DNA from: Polytrichum commune
Taxonomy: Eukaryota > Streptophyta > Polytrichopsida > Polytrichales > Polytrichaceae
Reading direction: 5' to 3'
Assembly (NCBI GenBank): GCA_950295325.1
Contig: OX485807.1
Coordinates: forward strand, 2,732,501 to 2,792,500
Length of the DNA: 60,000 nt
Positions 23,601 through 36,436 of the stretch are shown piece by piece. Every line of letters starts with the position of its first letter. Positions within the stretch are counted from its first letter, which is position 1. The notes under the pieces are model-generated. The model did not search any database and was not told where the DNA came from. It was given only the letters and a program-made list of their open reading frames with translations. Both the position numbers and the translations under genes were made by a program.

Positions 23601-26600
23601 CCTCTGAGTCTACGATCATCTCCTTTGTTGATGACACTACATCCTTGCATTCCTTAACTTCTGATTGACTACTGCTGGAATGAGCTGACAAAGAGTCATC
23701 TGTCTTGTCATCAGATTCCAGACAAAATTTTGATATATGTTCCCTCGCCAAAACCCCCTTTGCAGGGGTCTTATGTGTCCCTTGCGATGCGTCCTCCTCC
23801 TGCAGTACAGAACCAAAAGCAAAGAATTACAGGAAGATCACAGAGACAACATGGAAGGTGCAAGTGCATGCATAGACATGGGAGACTAGTAGAGCCCCCA
23901 AAACCAAACACTCATGCAAATGATTACTACAGGACACATAGAAGGTTGCTTAGAACACCTCTGCTAGAAGAACTTGCTTAAAAAGGACAGAAAGATGTGG
24001 ACTGCGGTGCACAAGGCTATACCTTTTGGAGAAGTGGCTGATTTAAACGTTGTTGTGCCACTTTCAAAAAACCTGGTGGCACAGCTGGGCAGGGAGTTGA
24101 TGGACCAGGAGGTACAACAGCCTTAACAATGGGCGACTGGGGAGGTGACTGATAGGAAGGGCTATCCCAAAGACTATTTTCATCATGTTTGCGATTCACA
24201 GTTAGAGCATCTGCTTTTGCCTTTGGCGGCTTGTGCTCCTGTAGGTGCCGTTGTTGTTCCTTCCGCATCAGTTCAAAGGACTCTGCACACTCTCATCCCT
24301 CTTGCTCAGTAAGATGAACAACTCAAGAGTTTTACAGGTACAAGTAAAACCAACAGATATGGCAGTAAGAATGAAGCACAGACAGCAACAACCTTGCCTA
24401 GCTAAACAATACATCCTGAAATTTAAGGGATGCAGTTAACAGGCTTCAGCAGTATTGAGAGACTTGCTCTCACCTCGTCGTTTACGCTCTTCATCAGCTC
24501 TTTCTTTATTTGAAGCTTCCAAAGAGCCAAATGTTTCATCATTCACAGTATCAGTTTCTTCACGCCGTCCATAGACTGGTGTCTGCAGGAATACATTCCA
24601 TTGTTTTACTTGAGAACAAGACAGAGAGCCTTCATATATTCACATAGAAACTTGGTAAAGCACTATTTGAAGGATCACCTGCTCTCACCATTTATTACAA
24701 AATCTGCAGAACCTAATCACACCTACCATGCATCATAAAACCACCACAGAACTCTGTAAAAACGTTATTGATCAAACTTCATCGCACAAAGGTTGATGCT
24801 CATACAAGAAGTGAGAAGACAGACCTTGATGAAAGGACGAGGCAGCTGCTGGTTTTCAGCTGCTCTATTCAGCCGAGGAGGACCTTGAGGCGGTGGTCGA
24901 TTTCCACTTCCCAACAGACCATCACGCTCAACCCAGGGGCGGTGACCAGTTTCCCCAGCTCCTCCTGGAGCTGCCAAAACATCTCTACTTATCATCATAT
25001 TGCACATGCATCACTGCATGAAACCTATCCTGCAGCTTGAGTGATTGAAGACAACAACCTCCTTAAAGCCTTCCAATTCTTCACCCACTGTACTGGATCC
25101 ACTGCCACCTGACTTCATACTCTTCCAACGGCAGATACAGACACAGATACATGGACTTGCTCGAATTATAGCACACCACTGATAGTAAAAAATGTCACAG
25201 GGATTTTCAAGCTAAACTCAAGTTGTGACAATGCTTCATGCAACTTGGAAAGAAAAGCAAGGTGCATGCATCCACAGGCAGCTCCTATCCAGTAGGCCCC
25301 AAGCACATGAGATCAGGGCCTTACCAAACTCATCACCATCCCAATCATGTGGGGGACGGCTGCGATCTCTATCTCCAAAACGATCCCATCTACCTGGGGG
25401 CCCATTTGGACCAGGGCCAGGGCCAGGACTGGCACCAGGGCGGTCAAAAGGTGGCCTGGCGGGGCCATTGTTTTCACTCCAAGGGCCAGTAGGCCGCGGT
25501 GGATAGCTAGAGGAGAAAGCATTGCCAGCAGGTTCTTCTTCATATGGCTTGCGACGAGTGCCTGACTGTGTGATAGCACCTCCAACATTGGGCCTCCGCC
25601 ATTCAGGTATGTCATCGATGGGTGACTTACTGTACCCTCCCAGATCACTGTCCAACCCCACCAAGAGATTTTAGAATCCCCGGCACTCATTTACCTCCAG
25701 AGACTGTTATCATCTTGACATTCACTGAAATTGCAAGAAAGTACCTCACAGTAGTAATGTGAGTCCAAAATAGCGAAAGATCCGTTCTCCATCCTTAATG
25801 ACATACTGAATTCCTAGTAGGACTCCAAAAGAACCTATCATATCCTGCCCTGGTCCAGATATCCTGAACTAAATATACTGCCATACTTGCAATAGAATCC
25901 TGACCTTCTTTGCTGGCTTCTCTAGAAGCTGATCCTACTATTCAGAGCGTGACACTGCTTGACAGAAATTGACTGGGATGCAGATACACTATTCACATAA
26001 AGCCTCTGATACACGCTCCATTTGCCAGCTTACGCAAGGGACCAATGCTAAGCTCTACTTTCAACATATTATCGTCCTACTCAAAATGTCTGATGGTTGC
26101 AATCAGCATACAAAACAATAAGATGCCCCAAGCCTCCACAAAAACTTCATACTAGTGAATGTAGTAATGCATTGAAGGCCTCGAGCTATGAGCTCATGGA
26201 AATGAAATACTCCTCCAAGTAAACCCTAAAACTTCCAGGAATAGTGCGCCCGTAGACATGAATGAAGGTTCTCACCTATCCTTGCAAGGGGGACCTCGAG
26301 CAGCCGACACCACTGGTATTGCAATACCTCCCTCAACTGTGTCTGTGTTACTAGAATCTCTGTGCACAATTTACATTACTATGAGAAGAATAAAGATGGC
26401 ACCTGTAAGTGTAACTGATCAAGTACAAGAATTATCATGTTCACAATCTGAGAGCACTCACTATATTGCAAATTTCACAAACAGCCCCAAACCATACCAG
26501 TGATTGAACCGTCACAAAAGAATTCGAACTGAATCCAAAACATTCAGAAACGAGTCCTGTCTGAGTTCTCATTGCACATACAGACCAAGACAGAATTCAA

Positions 26601-26938
26601 AACCAACCAAATCGATGAGCGGTTGACTAGGATCAACAACATATTCAACCGAGCCATCTTAAAAGATACCAAACCCTACCCTGTCCAATAGACAAACCAG
26701 TTCGATTGATTGGAGAATAATCATCGATTTTGTAAACTCCTTAAGCTTTGCAATCACCAAACCCCATCCATACTTGATAGTGCAGGCATGAGGGGAAAAC
26801 ATCGACACAATCAAGGTGGAGGAAATGCTACCTCGATAAAACAGGATCTATGCCGTCAGGTCGAGTCTGGCAGCTGCGCCGGCTGGCAAACGCCAACAGC
26901 GTCTCCCTACTGTACCTGTACACCTGCTTGATCGCCAT
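20684..26938 (-). CDS. CBE1-like eIF4E-binding protein
   Basis: Nine exons on the minus strand: 26832-26938, 26277-26360, 25325-25647, 24825-24970, 24474-24582, 24023-24282, 23320-23799, 22989-23073, 20684-22779. All introns are GT-AG and phases agree, giving 1229 residues. The start is the ATG at 26938, with an in-frame stop upstream and no earlier ATG. Tyr9-SRET-Leu14-Leu15 is a canonical eIF4E-binding motif YxxxxL-hydrophobic. Other hallmarks of Arabidopsis At4g01290 (CBE1) are DGLLGSGNRPPP (exon 4), NDETFGS then ERADEERKRR (exon 5), ESFELMRKEQ (exon 6) and SKFAQWF (about residues 522-528). The last exon encodes a disordered, Pro/Gln/His-rich C-terminus. Known members bind cap-binding eIF4E/eIFiso4E in the cytoplasm and affect mRNA fate. 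Exon 8 has a CAGCAG tandem acceptor (start 23073 or 23070). Confidence 0.88.
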
Positions 26939-28233
26939 CGTCGTCTTGCGTGTAGGCAACCTTGTTTAGAATCCAAACAAACCCTATCTCTTACACATCT
27001 AAGGCAGCTAAGGCTTTTTCTGCCTCCTCACATGCTAACCTAATTCGTGGTGCACCAATCATGGTGGCATCGATCCCATTCCGGAAGCAATCGGATAGTC
27101 GTCCGAAGATTGTCACTGAGTCCCTCCAGTAAAGAATGGAAATCCCAGAGTAGGAAGTTGATGGGGTATGTCGCAATTACGATGGACACATCACATACGC
27201 ATCTGAACTACTCAATGTACATCTCAAATAAATTGGAAACCTAATACTGTCTCCTCCAAAGGTGGTCGCAATTCACGCTTCGTCTTCGTCTTCGTCTCCC
27301 AATCTTGACGCCCGGATGATAATGTCTTTTAGCAGTTCGGCGAGGTGATGATGATCGATGCGGGAAAGGGATGGATGGACAAGTTGTTGGTGAGAGCTTT
27401 GCCAATGTATCCGGAATCACAATCCCATATAATTACAAACTGCTGCTGATGATGATGGTGGTGGTGGTGGTGGTGGTGATGGTGATGGTGATGCCTAAAT
27501 AAACTCTCATTCCTCTTACCCTCTCATTTTCTTATTTACTTTGACCAAGTCGCCGGAAGCATGCCGTACATCTATGTTGAACGGTATCTCCGAGACCACG
27601 GAGGCACCGAAAGCAGGTGGGCACAAGAGACAGACTAAAAAATGCAGAGAATTCACCTTCAACCGAACACAAAGCTAATCACCCTCGACATCTGGAACGA
27701 CGGCTATTGGGAAAAAGAGACACCCCCCACCCTCACACCCTTCGTTAACCTATTAGCTAATCTACAGACAGAAGCAACTACCTACAAACCCTCCGAGACT
27801 CTCTCTCTCTCTCTCTCCCCCCGACCCTCCGGAAGCTTCAAAGATGTGGCAAGTCGGATAGGTCAAAAGAAAAAACAACAAGAAAATCCTATCAAACAAC
27901 TGTAATTACACCGCTACCACTATTACTGCCACTACCTAATACTGAAACGGAAACGAAAAACGAAAACGAAATACGCTATGTTGTTGTGCTTGCCCCTTCA
28001 ACCGCGTTGCAACAAAACCTCGTGCCGCAACCTCGTACAGAAACCCTCGTCGTCCCCCATCATCTCATCTCACCCCATCCTCGTCGCTTCCTCTCTTCTT
28101 TCTCTTCCTCTCGGTTGCCTCCGCAGACGACGATGAAACTGGAAACGTGAAATGATAGCTTGGCTGGTGTGCGTGTGCGTATGTGTGTGTGTAGATTCGA
28201 ATACAGCAATGTAAAAAGCAAGGAAGCTCTCTC

Positions 28234-28265
<32 letters not shown>

Positions 28266-28358
28266 GCGCTCTCTCTCTCCCCCTCCCTCGAAGCTTGGAA
28301 AGCTAGGGTGAGTAAAAGCTTATGTGAAGGTCTTGGATGGTGTGGTCTCTCTCTCTCA

Positions 28359-28406
<48 letters not shown>

Positions 28407-28426
28407 TCCCTTCCAACTTGTGGTTG
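26939..28426 (-). promoter_or_regulatory. 5' leader and promoter region of the CBE1-like gene
   Basis: Upstream of the CBE1-like start, reading leftward. It holds a GAT/GGT trinucleotide run near 27440-27493, a (CT) run near 27799-27816 and two long CT-rich tracts near 28228-28278 and 28346-28406. On the gene strand these are GA repeats, common in plant leaders and core promoters. No TATA box could be chosen with confidence. The transcription start lies somewhere in this span. Confidence 0.4.
28228..28408. repeat. Twin (CT)n microsatellite tracts
   Basis: Two pyrimidine tracts of CTCTCT with a few TTTCT interruptions, separated by about 65 bp of mixed sequence. Reading frames through them give artefactual Arg-Glu or Ser-Leu repeats. 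Confidence 0.85.
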
Positions 28427-30020
28427 CTTTCCGGAGTCAAGTGGGGCCAAGTTGGTGCCTTTGCCTTTGGGTTGGGTGTATGAGTTGTGGGGGGAAGGGG
28501 GGTTACGCCACAATATGCTTGTTGTTTGGGTGTTCTATGGAGTGTGCGTCTCACCTTTGTTAGTGACTTTGGGAACGATCTTGCTCCGTTTAATACGAAC
28601 GTGACTTATATACACAATGAACATGTGAGTGCTTATTGTGTTGATTGTTTTTCGCAATTATATCGTCGGTTTCACGTTTGGAAGAAATTTATATTCATAA
28701 TAAACATGTGAGTGTTTATTGTGATGATTGTTTTTCGTAATTATATTGTCGGTTTCACGTTCGGAAGAAATATAATCCGTTTATTATTTGAATAGATTTG
28801 AGGGACCGTCGTCGTTGTATGAGTTATTAAGAGGTGGCGATTGTCGGTCCTTTGTGTTACCGGACTCGGGAGGGGCTACGTTGGGTTGTTGGCTTTGGGT
28901 CCAAGATGGGGGTGTATGAGTTGTGTGAGTGGACACTCGAAATTACGTTGCAAAACGCTTGTTGTTTAGATGTTCTTTAGATTGCGTGTCTTAACTTTTT
29001 AGTGGTTTTTGAATAATATTGCTACGTCTAATATGAACACAATTTGATGTGATGATGTTTTTTCATAGTTTATTGTTGGTTTCGGGGGTGGAATAGGTTG
29101 TCTCAACATAAATGAAAGTGCAACCATGTTAAAAGGGGAAAAGTAAATATAGTAACTTTTATTCTTGTATATGTATATTTCATCAACTTCTCATTTTAGT
29201 GAGTATCTATTCTTAGTTATATTTTATTTCTTTAAAAAACACTATGTCTCCATCTAAGTATGTTTTACACTATGTTTGTGACCAAGGCTTTTAAAAGTGA
29301 TGTGAACTTTTCCTAGTCATGACCACAAGGTATCCTAAATCAATTTTTTCTCACGGCCCTTGGTCACATGTGTTAAAACAACCCTAATACATGAATCAAA
29401 CATAGCATTTATTAGACCATTGTTATCATACTCAAGTGGGGCGATGTTGTTGGCGTTGGGTCAAGGAAGGTTGTGTATGAGTTGTGTAAGGGCGAGTTTC
29501 CATGTAGGCCGCTCACTCACTAGATTCTAGAAAATAATGGGTCAAAGGTGTTTGCATGTAGTTAAGCACAAGCCGCTATCCAACCCTAAAGAAAAATGTC
29601 AATATTACAATGATAAAAATAAATATACTAAAATAATATAGTTTGATATAGAACTTCATAGGAACATGTTCTTTTTATGATATGGTCATCTTCATTTGTT
29701 TTCACCTTAATTGGGTTTTCACGCCCCAAAATCCAAGTGACCATCAAACATTACTCATTTATGGACATGTAGGATTCAATGTGTCTTCCATTTCACTTTC
29801 TCATCCATCCTTTGACATGGCCACTTCTATTTCTTGATGACCTTGTGTAAAACAAAACGGTATTGCCATTCATTTCTTAACCAATGAGAGAATTTCAAAA
29901 GTAGTGGTCATGGTTAACTATCATTAAGTAGTGTAGACATGCCCTGAGAGGTGGTTTTTATCAGTCCTCTGCTACCAAACTCAAGTGGGGTCAAGTTATT
30001 GCCTTTGGGTGTGTATGTGG
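28427..30020. repeat. Four degenerate copies of a gene-proximal block (M repeats)
   Basis: The word set AAGTGGGG-CAAGTT, CTTTGGGT and GTGTATGAGTTGTG recurs near 28437, 28866, 29430 and 29980, spacing about 430-570 bp. Flanking words such as GAGGTGG and CTTGTTGTTT recur with some copies. Within copy one there is also a local tandem of about 83 bp at 28620-28785 (AACATGTGAGTG, TTTTTCG, GTCGGTTTCACGTT twice). No gene is seen. Confidence 0.5.
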
Positions 30021-30199
30021 GTGGATAGGTACACAATAGGGTCCAAGACCTAAAGAACAAAAAATAAGAAAAATAAAAGATGGAGCAATCACATTGGTCA
30101 AGAGCAACCCAAAGGGTTTACACAAGGGTTTGCATCCAAGATATGAGAAAATGGAGTGGCGTTCAAATGGCGTCACTTTACTGCCAAATCTCAATGTCC

Positions 30200-30960
30200 C
30201 AACTCAAAAAAAGGAACTCCTCATAGAGTCCAATCTTCAAGCTTGCAGTGGGTCCAATTTGAATTCTATATAGAACATCCACCTCAAGCGTGTATTGGAC
30301 CTCAAGTTTCTTGAACCCAAACCTTAATGTAAATATACTTTTGAGTTGTGTAAGTGTGTAGCCAAGATTACACTATAGGTATTGTAATAATTCTAGTATT
30401 CATCATCAATGATGAGTGTTTTCTGTTTTTTTTCTTATTTAAAGGCTACGTTATTTGTTTTCTTTCTCTTTACAATTTAAGAATTCACCATCACTGCATG
30501 TCTAGTAATTCCGTATTGAGTTCACTTCACCTTCAAGGTCCAAAATCCAATATACATGTGCACTTCCACTTAGGAAATTAGTCCATATATTGTGGGCCAC
30601 ATTAATTTCCAACCCACACTAATTTATACTATAAATTTAGTGTGAACCATATTTATTTATCTATTTATTAGAATTTTAATGTGGATGCTTATTTTAGTTT
30701 GAGTTACTTTTGTACTAAAACCTCTATTTAATGTGTTGGTCGAAAGTCTTCATGAAGATATATGGGAAGACCCATGTTATATCCACCTTGACTAGGGAAT
30801 TGGTGTGGCCCCTACTAATTTTCCACCCACACTAATAGGATTATCTAGTGTAGCATTCATCTATGGGTCAAGTTTATGGGAGGAGCATTGAATGTCAGAA
30901 CCAAGAACCATGTGCATCTATGACCACAAAACGAAGACCCCTAATACACAAGATTTTCCC
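30200..30960. other. AT-rich intergenic with a MITE-like block
   Basis: 30584-30852 contains CCACACTAATTTATACTATAA and, later, CTAATTTTCCACCCACACTA and TTATCCACCTTGAC-type words. Similar words occur inverted at 45715-45820 (AGTGTGGGTGGAAATTAGC). This suggests a shared short element, but its ends could not be fixed. Confidence 0.3.
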
Positions 30961-31997
30961 CCTCGTAAAATTGATATGCATACAAATACGTAGCTAGCAA
31001 ATTCCCTCAAATACATACACAAGTGAAAAAATAGATATATCATATGAATCCCAGTCATATGTATATGCCAAAATAATAATGTGGGAATATATGGCTAAAA
31101 TAATCTTAACAAGACATGTTTATTTATCATTGATGAAATCATTAAACACTCGTTCATCCATTGGATATAACTCACACAAATTTGTTCCTATAATATAAGT
31201 AACTATAACCAATGCAATAATGGTTTCTATCTCTACCGTCACATGGTATGTTAAATCATAGGTCCACATTGACCCATCCTTATTTTGATACCAACATAAC
31301 CTTATTTCCATATTACTTCATATATGTGCAATTATATATAGAGAGAGAGATATAAGGAGAGCATCGAGATACTTACAAAGAAGCCATTTCTACGTACTTT
31401 TATCTCTCTCTAGGATCAACTCAAGGACTTCCTCCGCAAGCATTGGTCGACGCATTGTAGCTTCCAACCGAACCTTGAGTCCAAAAGCTGAAAGAAGCAA
31501 CCACAAGAAGAAGAGAAGAATAACCACATGCAAGTTCCACCCTCACTCAACCTGCGAGCTTTACAGTGACAACCCTTTAGGGTTTTCAAAGGGTGGTCTT
31601 TCTCCCTCTCGTCCTAAAGCCTAAATTTCAAGGATGAATGTGGTTCACATATTGGATGAAGTATTCACATGGACCTCTTGTTGATTGCCGACTTCATTAT
31701 AATTGACTATGCACCTAAAGGTAGAAATACCAATACGATTATATGACTGATACACCTAGTATTCACAAAGTTGGAGAATAAAAAATACCCAAATCTTATA
31801 TATTTTTTGTAACTCCTAGACACAATTAATACACCTTTTGTGCACCCATGTGGTTTTGTACGGGCTACATTGAATGCAACCCCCAAGGTCAAGTCGCGGA
31901 CTTTGGGACGCCGATGGACATTGTATGTTCTAAGTGGGCACTTGATAGTATGATGTAAATGCTTGCCTTTTGGAGAATTTGTTTTTTGGAAGTGCAT
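30960..31997 (-). mobile_element. Unrecognised element T, copy 2
   Basis: Minus-strand counterpart of the 7.6-9.0 kb element. At one end GGGGGTTGCATTCAATGTAG (around 31872) is followed by ACCACATGGGTGCACAAAAG and GTGTATTAATTGTG, matching the left part of copy 1. Toward the other end 31120-31311 encodes the conserved peptide. The middle is shorter than in copy 1. Confidence 0.45.
31120..31311 (-). pseudogene. Element T protein relic, C-terminal peptide
   Basis: 63 codons reading MEIRLCWYQNKDGSMWTYDL, then TYHVTVEIETIIALV and ending ELYPMDERVFNDFIND. The copy at 8551-8784 agrees at most positions, with mainly conservative changes (K/R, D/E, I/V). No family recognised. Confidence 0.5.
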
Positions 31998-32129
31998 GTC
32001 TTAAATTTTGTAAGGCATGTGATCCAATCTTGGGATGGAGTTGTTTCAATCACTACCAACACAATCACCTAATATAACATTCATTTCACAAATCTTAATT
32101 AAGATTTTCACTATTTTTTTCTTCTTCAT

Positions 32130-33119
32130 AAAACATTATGAGCAATGGTCATCTTTGTAAAATGGATGATTATAAACTCAGATGACCTTAAGTCTACATG
32201 CATGGAAAGAAACCATACTTACCATGGAATGGATGTAACAAAAATAAAGATGAATGGAGTAAAAATAGGGTTACGAGAATTTACCATAGGGAAAGACTCT
32301 AATATAAATTGTTAACCCTAAAAAAAAGCCTCTTTTTTACCATTCGCGTAAGTGAGAGGTGCGGCGAGCTCTGTGTATACACATTAGGGTAATAGATACA
32401 TGCTAGAAGTAAGAGCAACTAGGGCTCATCACCAAGAGGAGTATTCTACTTGGAGTAACCCAATCATGGCCAAGGAACATGTTTAAACACCCATATGTTG
32501 TTTTACAATGAGTGTTGTATTTTGAAATACTTTGGTGCATTTGAAATGGATTAAGTGTGTGCGACATGGATAACAATTGGGTCCTGCTGTTATTTACCTC
32601 GTGTACATAACTAATCCTCAATTGTTTGTTGGTTGGTTGCATGGGCACAGGTGAGGCAAGCCCTTCACACGTTCAATGTAGTGATGTATTGTGATTATGA
32701 CATTTTATGCACATATATTGGTTGAGGTTACTAGGAACATCTCCTTAGTTAGTACCACATACATGTGGTGGTCTAGTTAGATGTACTTTATAAGAGAAGC
32801 AAGAAGGTTGGCAATTAATTTCCAAAGCATGGGACAATCAAAATCAAACATTTGGATACCATATGATAGCAAAAAATCTAAGCAAGGTACATGTTCTTGC
32901 AAGGCAAACTAGATTGTGATACAACACATACAATGACACATAATTGCAAGTGACTCTATTATGCAAAGTGATATTGTGTTATCAAATAGGAGGATGCAAG
33001 AGACATAGAAAGAGTCTCGTGGATGTTCCCACCCACCCACCCTTGTATTGCAATGAGGAAGAAATTGAAGGATTTGGCCTCTGAAAAGATGAAGTTCAAA
33101 CTTTGTAAATGTTTTGAAA

Positions 33120-33150
<31 letters not shown>

Positions 33151-33184
33151 GGCCATGATATTAAACACTTTGTGATTATAAACT
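32130..33184. repeat. R repeat, intact first copy
   Basis: About 1.05 kb, followed at once by a second, disrupted copy. Landmarks are AAGAGGAGTATTCTACTTGG (32438), GTGTGCGACATGGATAACAA, GGTGAGGCAAGCCCTTCACA (32650) and ACCCACCCTTGTATTGCAATG (33034), ending in a (TC)n run near 33126-33150. A peptide-like stretch HPCIAM then KLKDLASEKMKFKLCK occurs here and in copy 2, hinting at an old coding origin. It carries AGGCA once at 32654-32658, an empty-site reference for the LTR-like insertion in copy 2. Confidence 0.7.
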
Positions 33185-33595
33185 TTCACATTAGTCAACT
33201 AAAAATTGTTTTCTTTACAAATAGATGACAATACAATCAAGAGATCCTACATATACATACATAGAAAATGGTCATACTTTCCATACCAGTTATGTAACGA
33301 GGATGTAGATGAAAGGTGCAAAGTAACCATGATTACAATTGTGAATCACGTTTGTATCCCATGGTAAAAAATAGGGTTTGGAAAAACTTACCATAGATAA
33401 GAACTCCGATATAAACCCCTAACCCTAAAAGAAGCCTCGTTTTCTTACCATTTATGCAAGCGTAAGGTGAGGTGACTTTGTGCATACTCACTAGAATAGT
33501 TGATAGGTGTGGAAAGTGAGAGAAACTAGGATGAATCATCAAGAGGAGTATTCTACTTGGAGTAACCTAGTCATGGCCAAGGATCATGTTTGAAC

Positions 33596-33963
33596 AGATA
33601 GATAGAAACTCCGGTCCCTTTTTAGCAAGGGGCCGGCGTGAATAAAGTGTCCGTTCGTAATGCCAATGACCCGATGCCCACTGGACAAGGGGACATTGGG
33701 ACAATACTACTCTCCCCTTTCGAGGATGGACACTATAGTGACACACTATACTAGTTCCTAGCTAGCCACTAGTGCCTTGAAGATACCGGACATGGTATCC
33801 CCCCAAAGGGCTTTGAGGTACCCATACAACAAGGTCCAAGGACCCCCCACCATAGTTGGGTGGACTAAGGTGGTGAGCACCACGCCGGCATGGGGAATAG
33901 AACCCACAACCTCCTCATTGGGGGCCATGAGCCCTAACCACCAAGCCAAGGCCCGTGGTGCCT
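33596..33963 (-). mobile_element. tRNA-derived SINE
   Basis: 368 bp flanked by a perfect 12-bp duplication TCATGTTTGAAC (33584-33595 and 33964-33975). On the minus strand the head contains an A-box-like TGGCTTGGTGG (33938-33948) and, about 35 nt on, a B box GGTTCTATTCC (33894-33904), the internal promoter of RNA polymerase III. The tail ends in short CTAT repeats. Head structure and duplication length both indicate target-primed insertion. The right duplication later received a hAT element. Confidence 0.75.
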
Positions 33964-33975
33964 TCATGTTTGAAC

Positions 33976-34899
33976 CAGTGTTGAATGGGTATGTTGTAAA
34001 GTGCATACAGGGGAGGCCTAGTTTTTGAAAATTTCTTGGAAATGTAGAACATCGAGGTATTGATATTACAAAGGTTTTGTATTTTCAAGGTAGGGTATGT
34101 GTATGTGGTCTTGTAAAATTTCTTGAATTTTAGGGTACGTGTTATGGTGTGATTTTTTTTCATATACCAGGGTGCCCAGTGCAAGGGTATGGTATGTCAT
34201 TTTAAGGTTTTTAAGAGATAATTTAATTAATTAATAATTTAATAAAATAAAAAATAAAAAATCCAAAACATATGAAGCATGAACTTGAGCAAACTGATCA
34301 AATTGAATCATGATTTGAATTTATCAAATTGTCATGCTTGACTAAGTATTGAATCAGATCAACATGGACTACTTCGACCAACATCACTTTAATCAAACAA
34401 AGTTGAATTGATAAAAAACAATCAAACAATGCCCTCAAGCTAAATCTCACTCTAGCTCACCCGCTGCAATCAACTCCTCTTCACTAAACTTGTTTAGCAA
34501 ACACAAACCCTAGTTGTTATATGAAGTTGGTGCTTCAAGCAAAGACAAAACGGAATTACCTCTTCTTGAAGGTGCAACACCCTCTCTCCCACATTAATCA
34601 ACGTTGCTAGCTTAACCCCAGCAACAAAGCTCCACTACTTGTAGTACGCTGTGCACACAACAAACCCGTACATCGCCGGAAGCAGGCATAATGAACAAAG
34701 ACGTGCATGTTTAAGGGTTTCCAAGCTCATCGTTGAGCAAGGTACGGGTTAGTGACCAGGTTTAGGGTTGGCAGTGAGTCCAGGGCCCGGGTATGAACCT
34801 GGTATTTGCGCACTGCTTGGTAGTTCAAGCTGGTATCACAAACCAGTGTACATACCCTTTTACAGACCCGTGTGCAGGACAGATACCCGTTCAACATTG
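33976..34899. mobile_element. Nonautonomous hAT element
   Basis: 924 bp with 17-bp terminal inverted repeats, CAGTGTTGAATGGGTAT left and CAATGTTGAACGGGTAT (inverted) right, agreeing at 15 of 17. A perfect 8-bp duplication GTTTGAAC lies at 33968-33975 and 34900-34907. The interior is AT-rich without a transposase. The duplication lies within the SINE's target duplication, so this insertion is the younger of the two. Confidence 0.85.
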
Positions 34900-36436
34900 G
34901 TTTGAACACCCATATGTCATTTTGCAATGAGTGTTGTAATTTGAAATACTGCAATGCATTTGATGTTGTTTATATGTGTGCGACATGGATAACAATTGAG
35001 TCCTGCTATTATTTACCTCATGCACGTAACTAATCCTCAAATGTTTGTTGGTTGGTTGTATGGGCACATGTGAGGCATGTGGGAACACGCGAACACCAAA
35101 ATATCCGGATTGGCGGTTTTAAGTGCCTAATCCGGGTTGTCCGGATGACCCTAGTATCGTCCAGGGATTCTGTGAAGTGTAGGAGGTCTTAAACTCTCCG
35201 TACCTGCTTATTTCCTCTTCCTTAGCCAAATTTCCGGAAACGCTAGTTTCCGGACTTTTGGTTTTTGGGGACACTCTTAGCCTTTTTCCGGAGTGTGCCC
35301 TTCCGGATGATATTTCTAGGTCCTAATTATAATGCTTACCCACCCCTCTACGTCTACCCTCTAGAATAGGTGGTTTCTTCCGGTGAAGATGTCCTTGATA
35401 AGGTTGCAATCCGGAAACTCTCTCACAATCAATCCGGATTGATCAGATCCGTCTTGGCAGGTCACACAGAGAGATCCGGGTTGTTTCTTGGGACTATAGT
35501 GACCAGAGGAGTCCGGATTCCGACCGGAGATCTGACTCGACGGGATGAGTGGGTGACCCGTACCACTTTCCGGATTGCCCCGTCCACCAGTGATGATACC
35601 TCTTCGGAAGATCAGTTAAGTCCGGATCCTTTCCGGACCTTGGCCTAATCTCCCCCACGGCTGTCTCACCGGGATGCTGCCTAGACACCCGGAACAATGA
35701 GGATCTCTTCCTATTGCACCCCGGAGGTGGCCTCCAATCCGGAATCCTTACTGATCTGGACCTCTCCTTCTCCGTCCGACGGATCTGTCCGGCTACCTCT
35801 ACATTGGATTCTACTCAATCTGAGCTAACTGGGCGATCCGTACCACCAATCCGGATAGGTCCGTCTAAGGACGGTGGGACCTCTTCAGAAGATCAGATTG
35901 GCGTAAGTCCGGATCCCTTTCGGATCTCACCCAATCTTCCCAGCGGCTATCCCACCTAGACGTTACCCAACCCACCGGATTAGTGAGGTTTCCCTCCCAC
36001 TACACTCAGAGAGGATCTACAAGGCGATAACCGGATCTGATCCGGGTCTCCTTTCTCATGTCCTATCCGGAACTCCTATCACTCATGCTCTTTCTCTTTC
36101 TTCCACTAACAACCTCCGGATCACTCACACAAACATCAATCAAGAGAAGTCAAGGAGTGAGAAGCAAAGACATTTATTCAGGATAGGAGTAATCGCAATA
36201 CAACAGTTGAGAAGGAACCCTTCTCAAGCTCCTTATTCAGCCTTAAGTAGAGGCTCAAAAATCCCTAAACTGAGGGCGGCGGCCCAAGCGGCCGCCGCTT
36301 AAGAAAACCCTAACTAACCCAGATCCGGGTTTTCCGCTGACACTACCAAGGGAAAATTTTATTACTCGTCTTCTAAAACTCCTAAGTCCTACCTGCCTAC
36401 CTCTATTCTGCCTAACTAATCTAGCTACTCTCCTAA

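Noticed and set aside
28070-28554. ORFs rich in Arg-Glu or Ser-Leu dipeptides
   Set aside because: They are produced by reading through (CT)n microsatellites.
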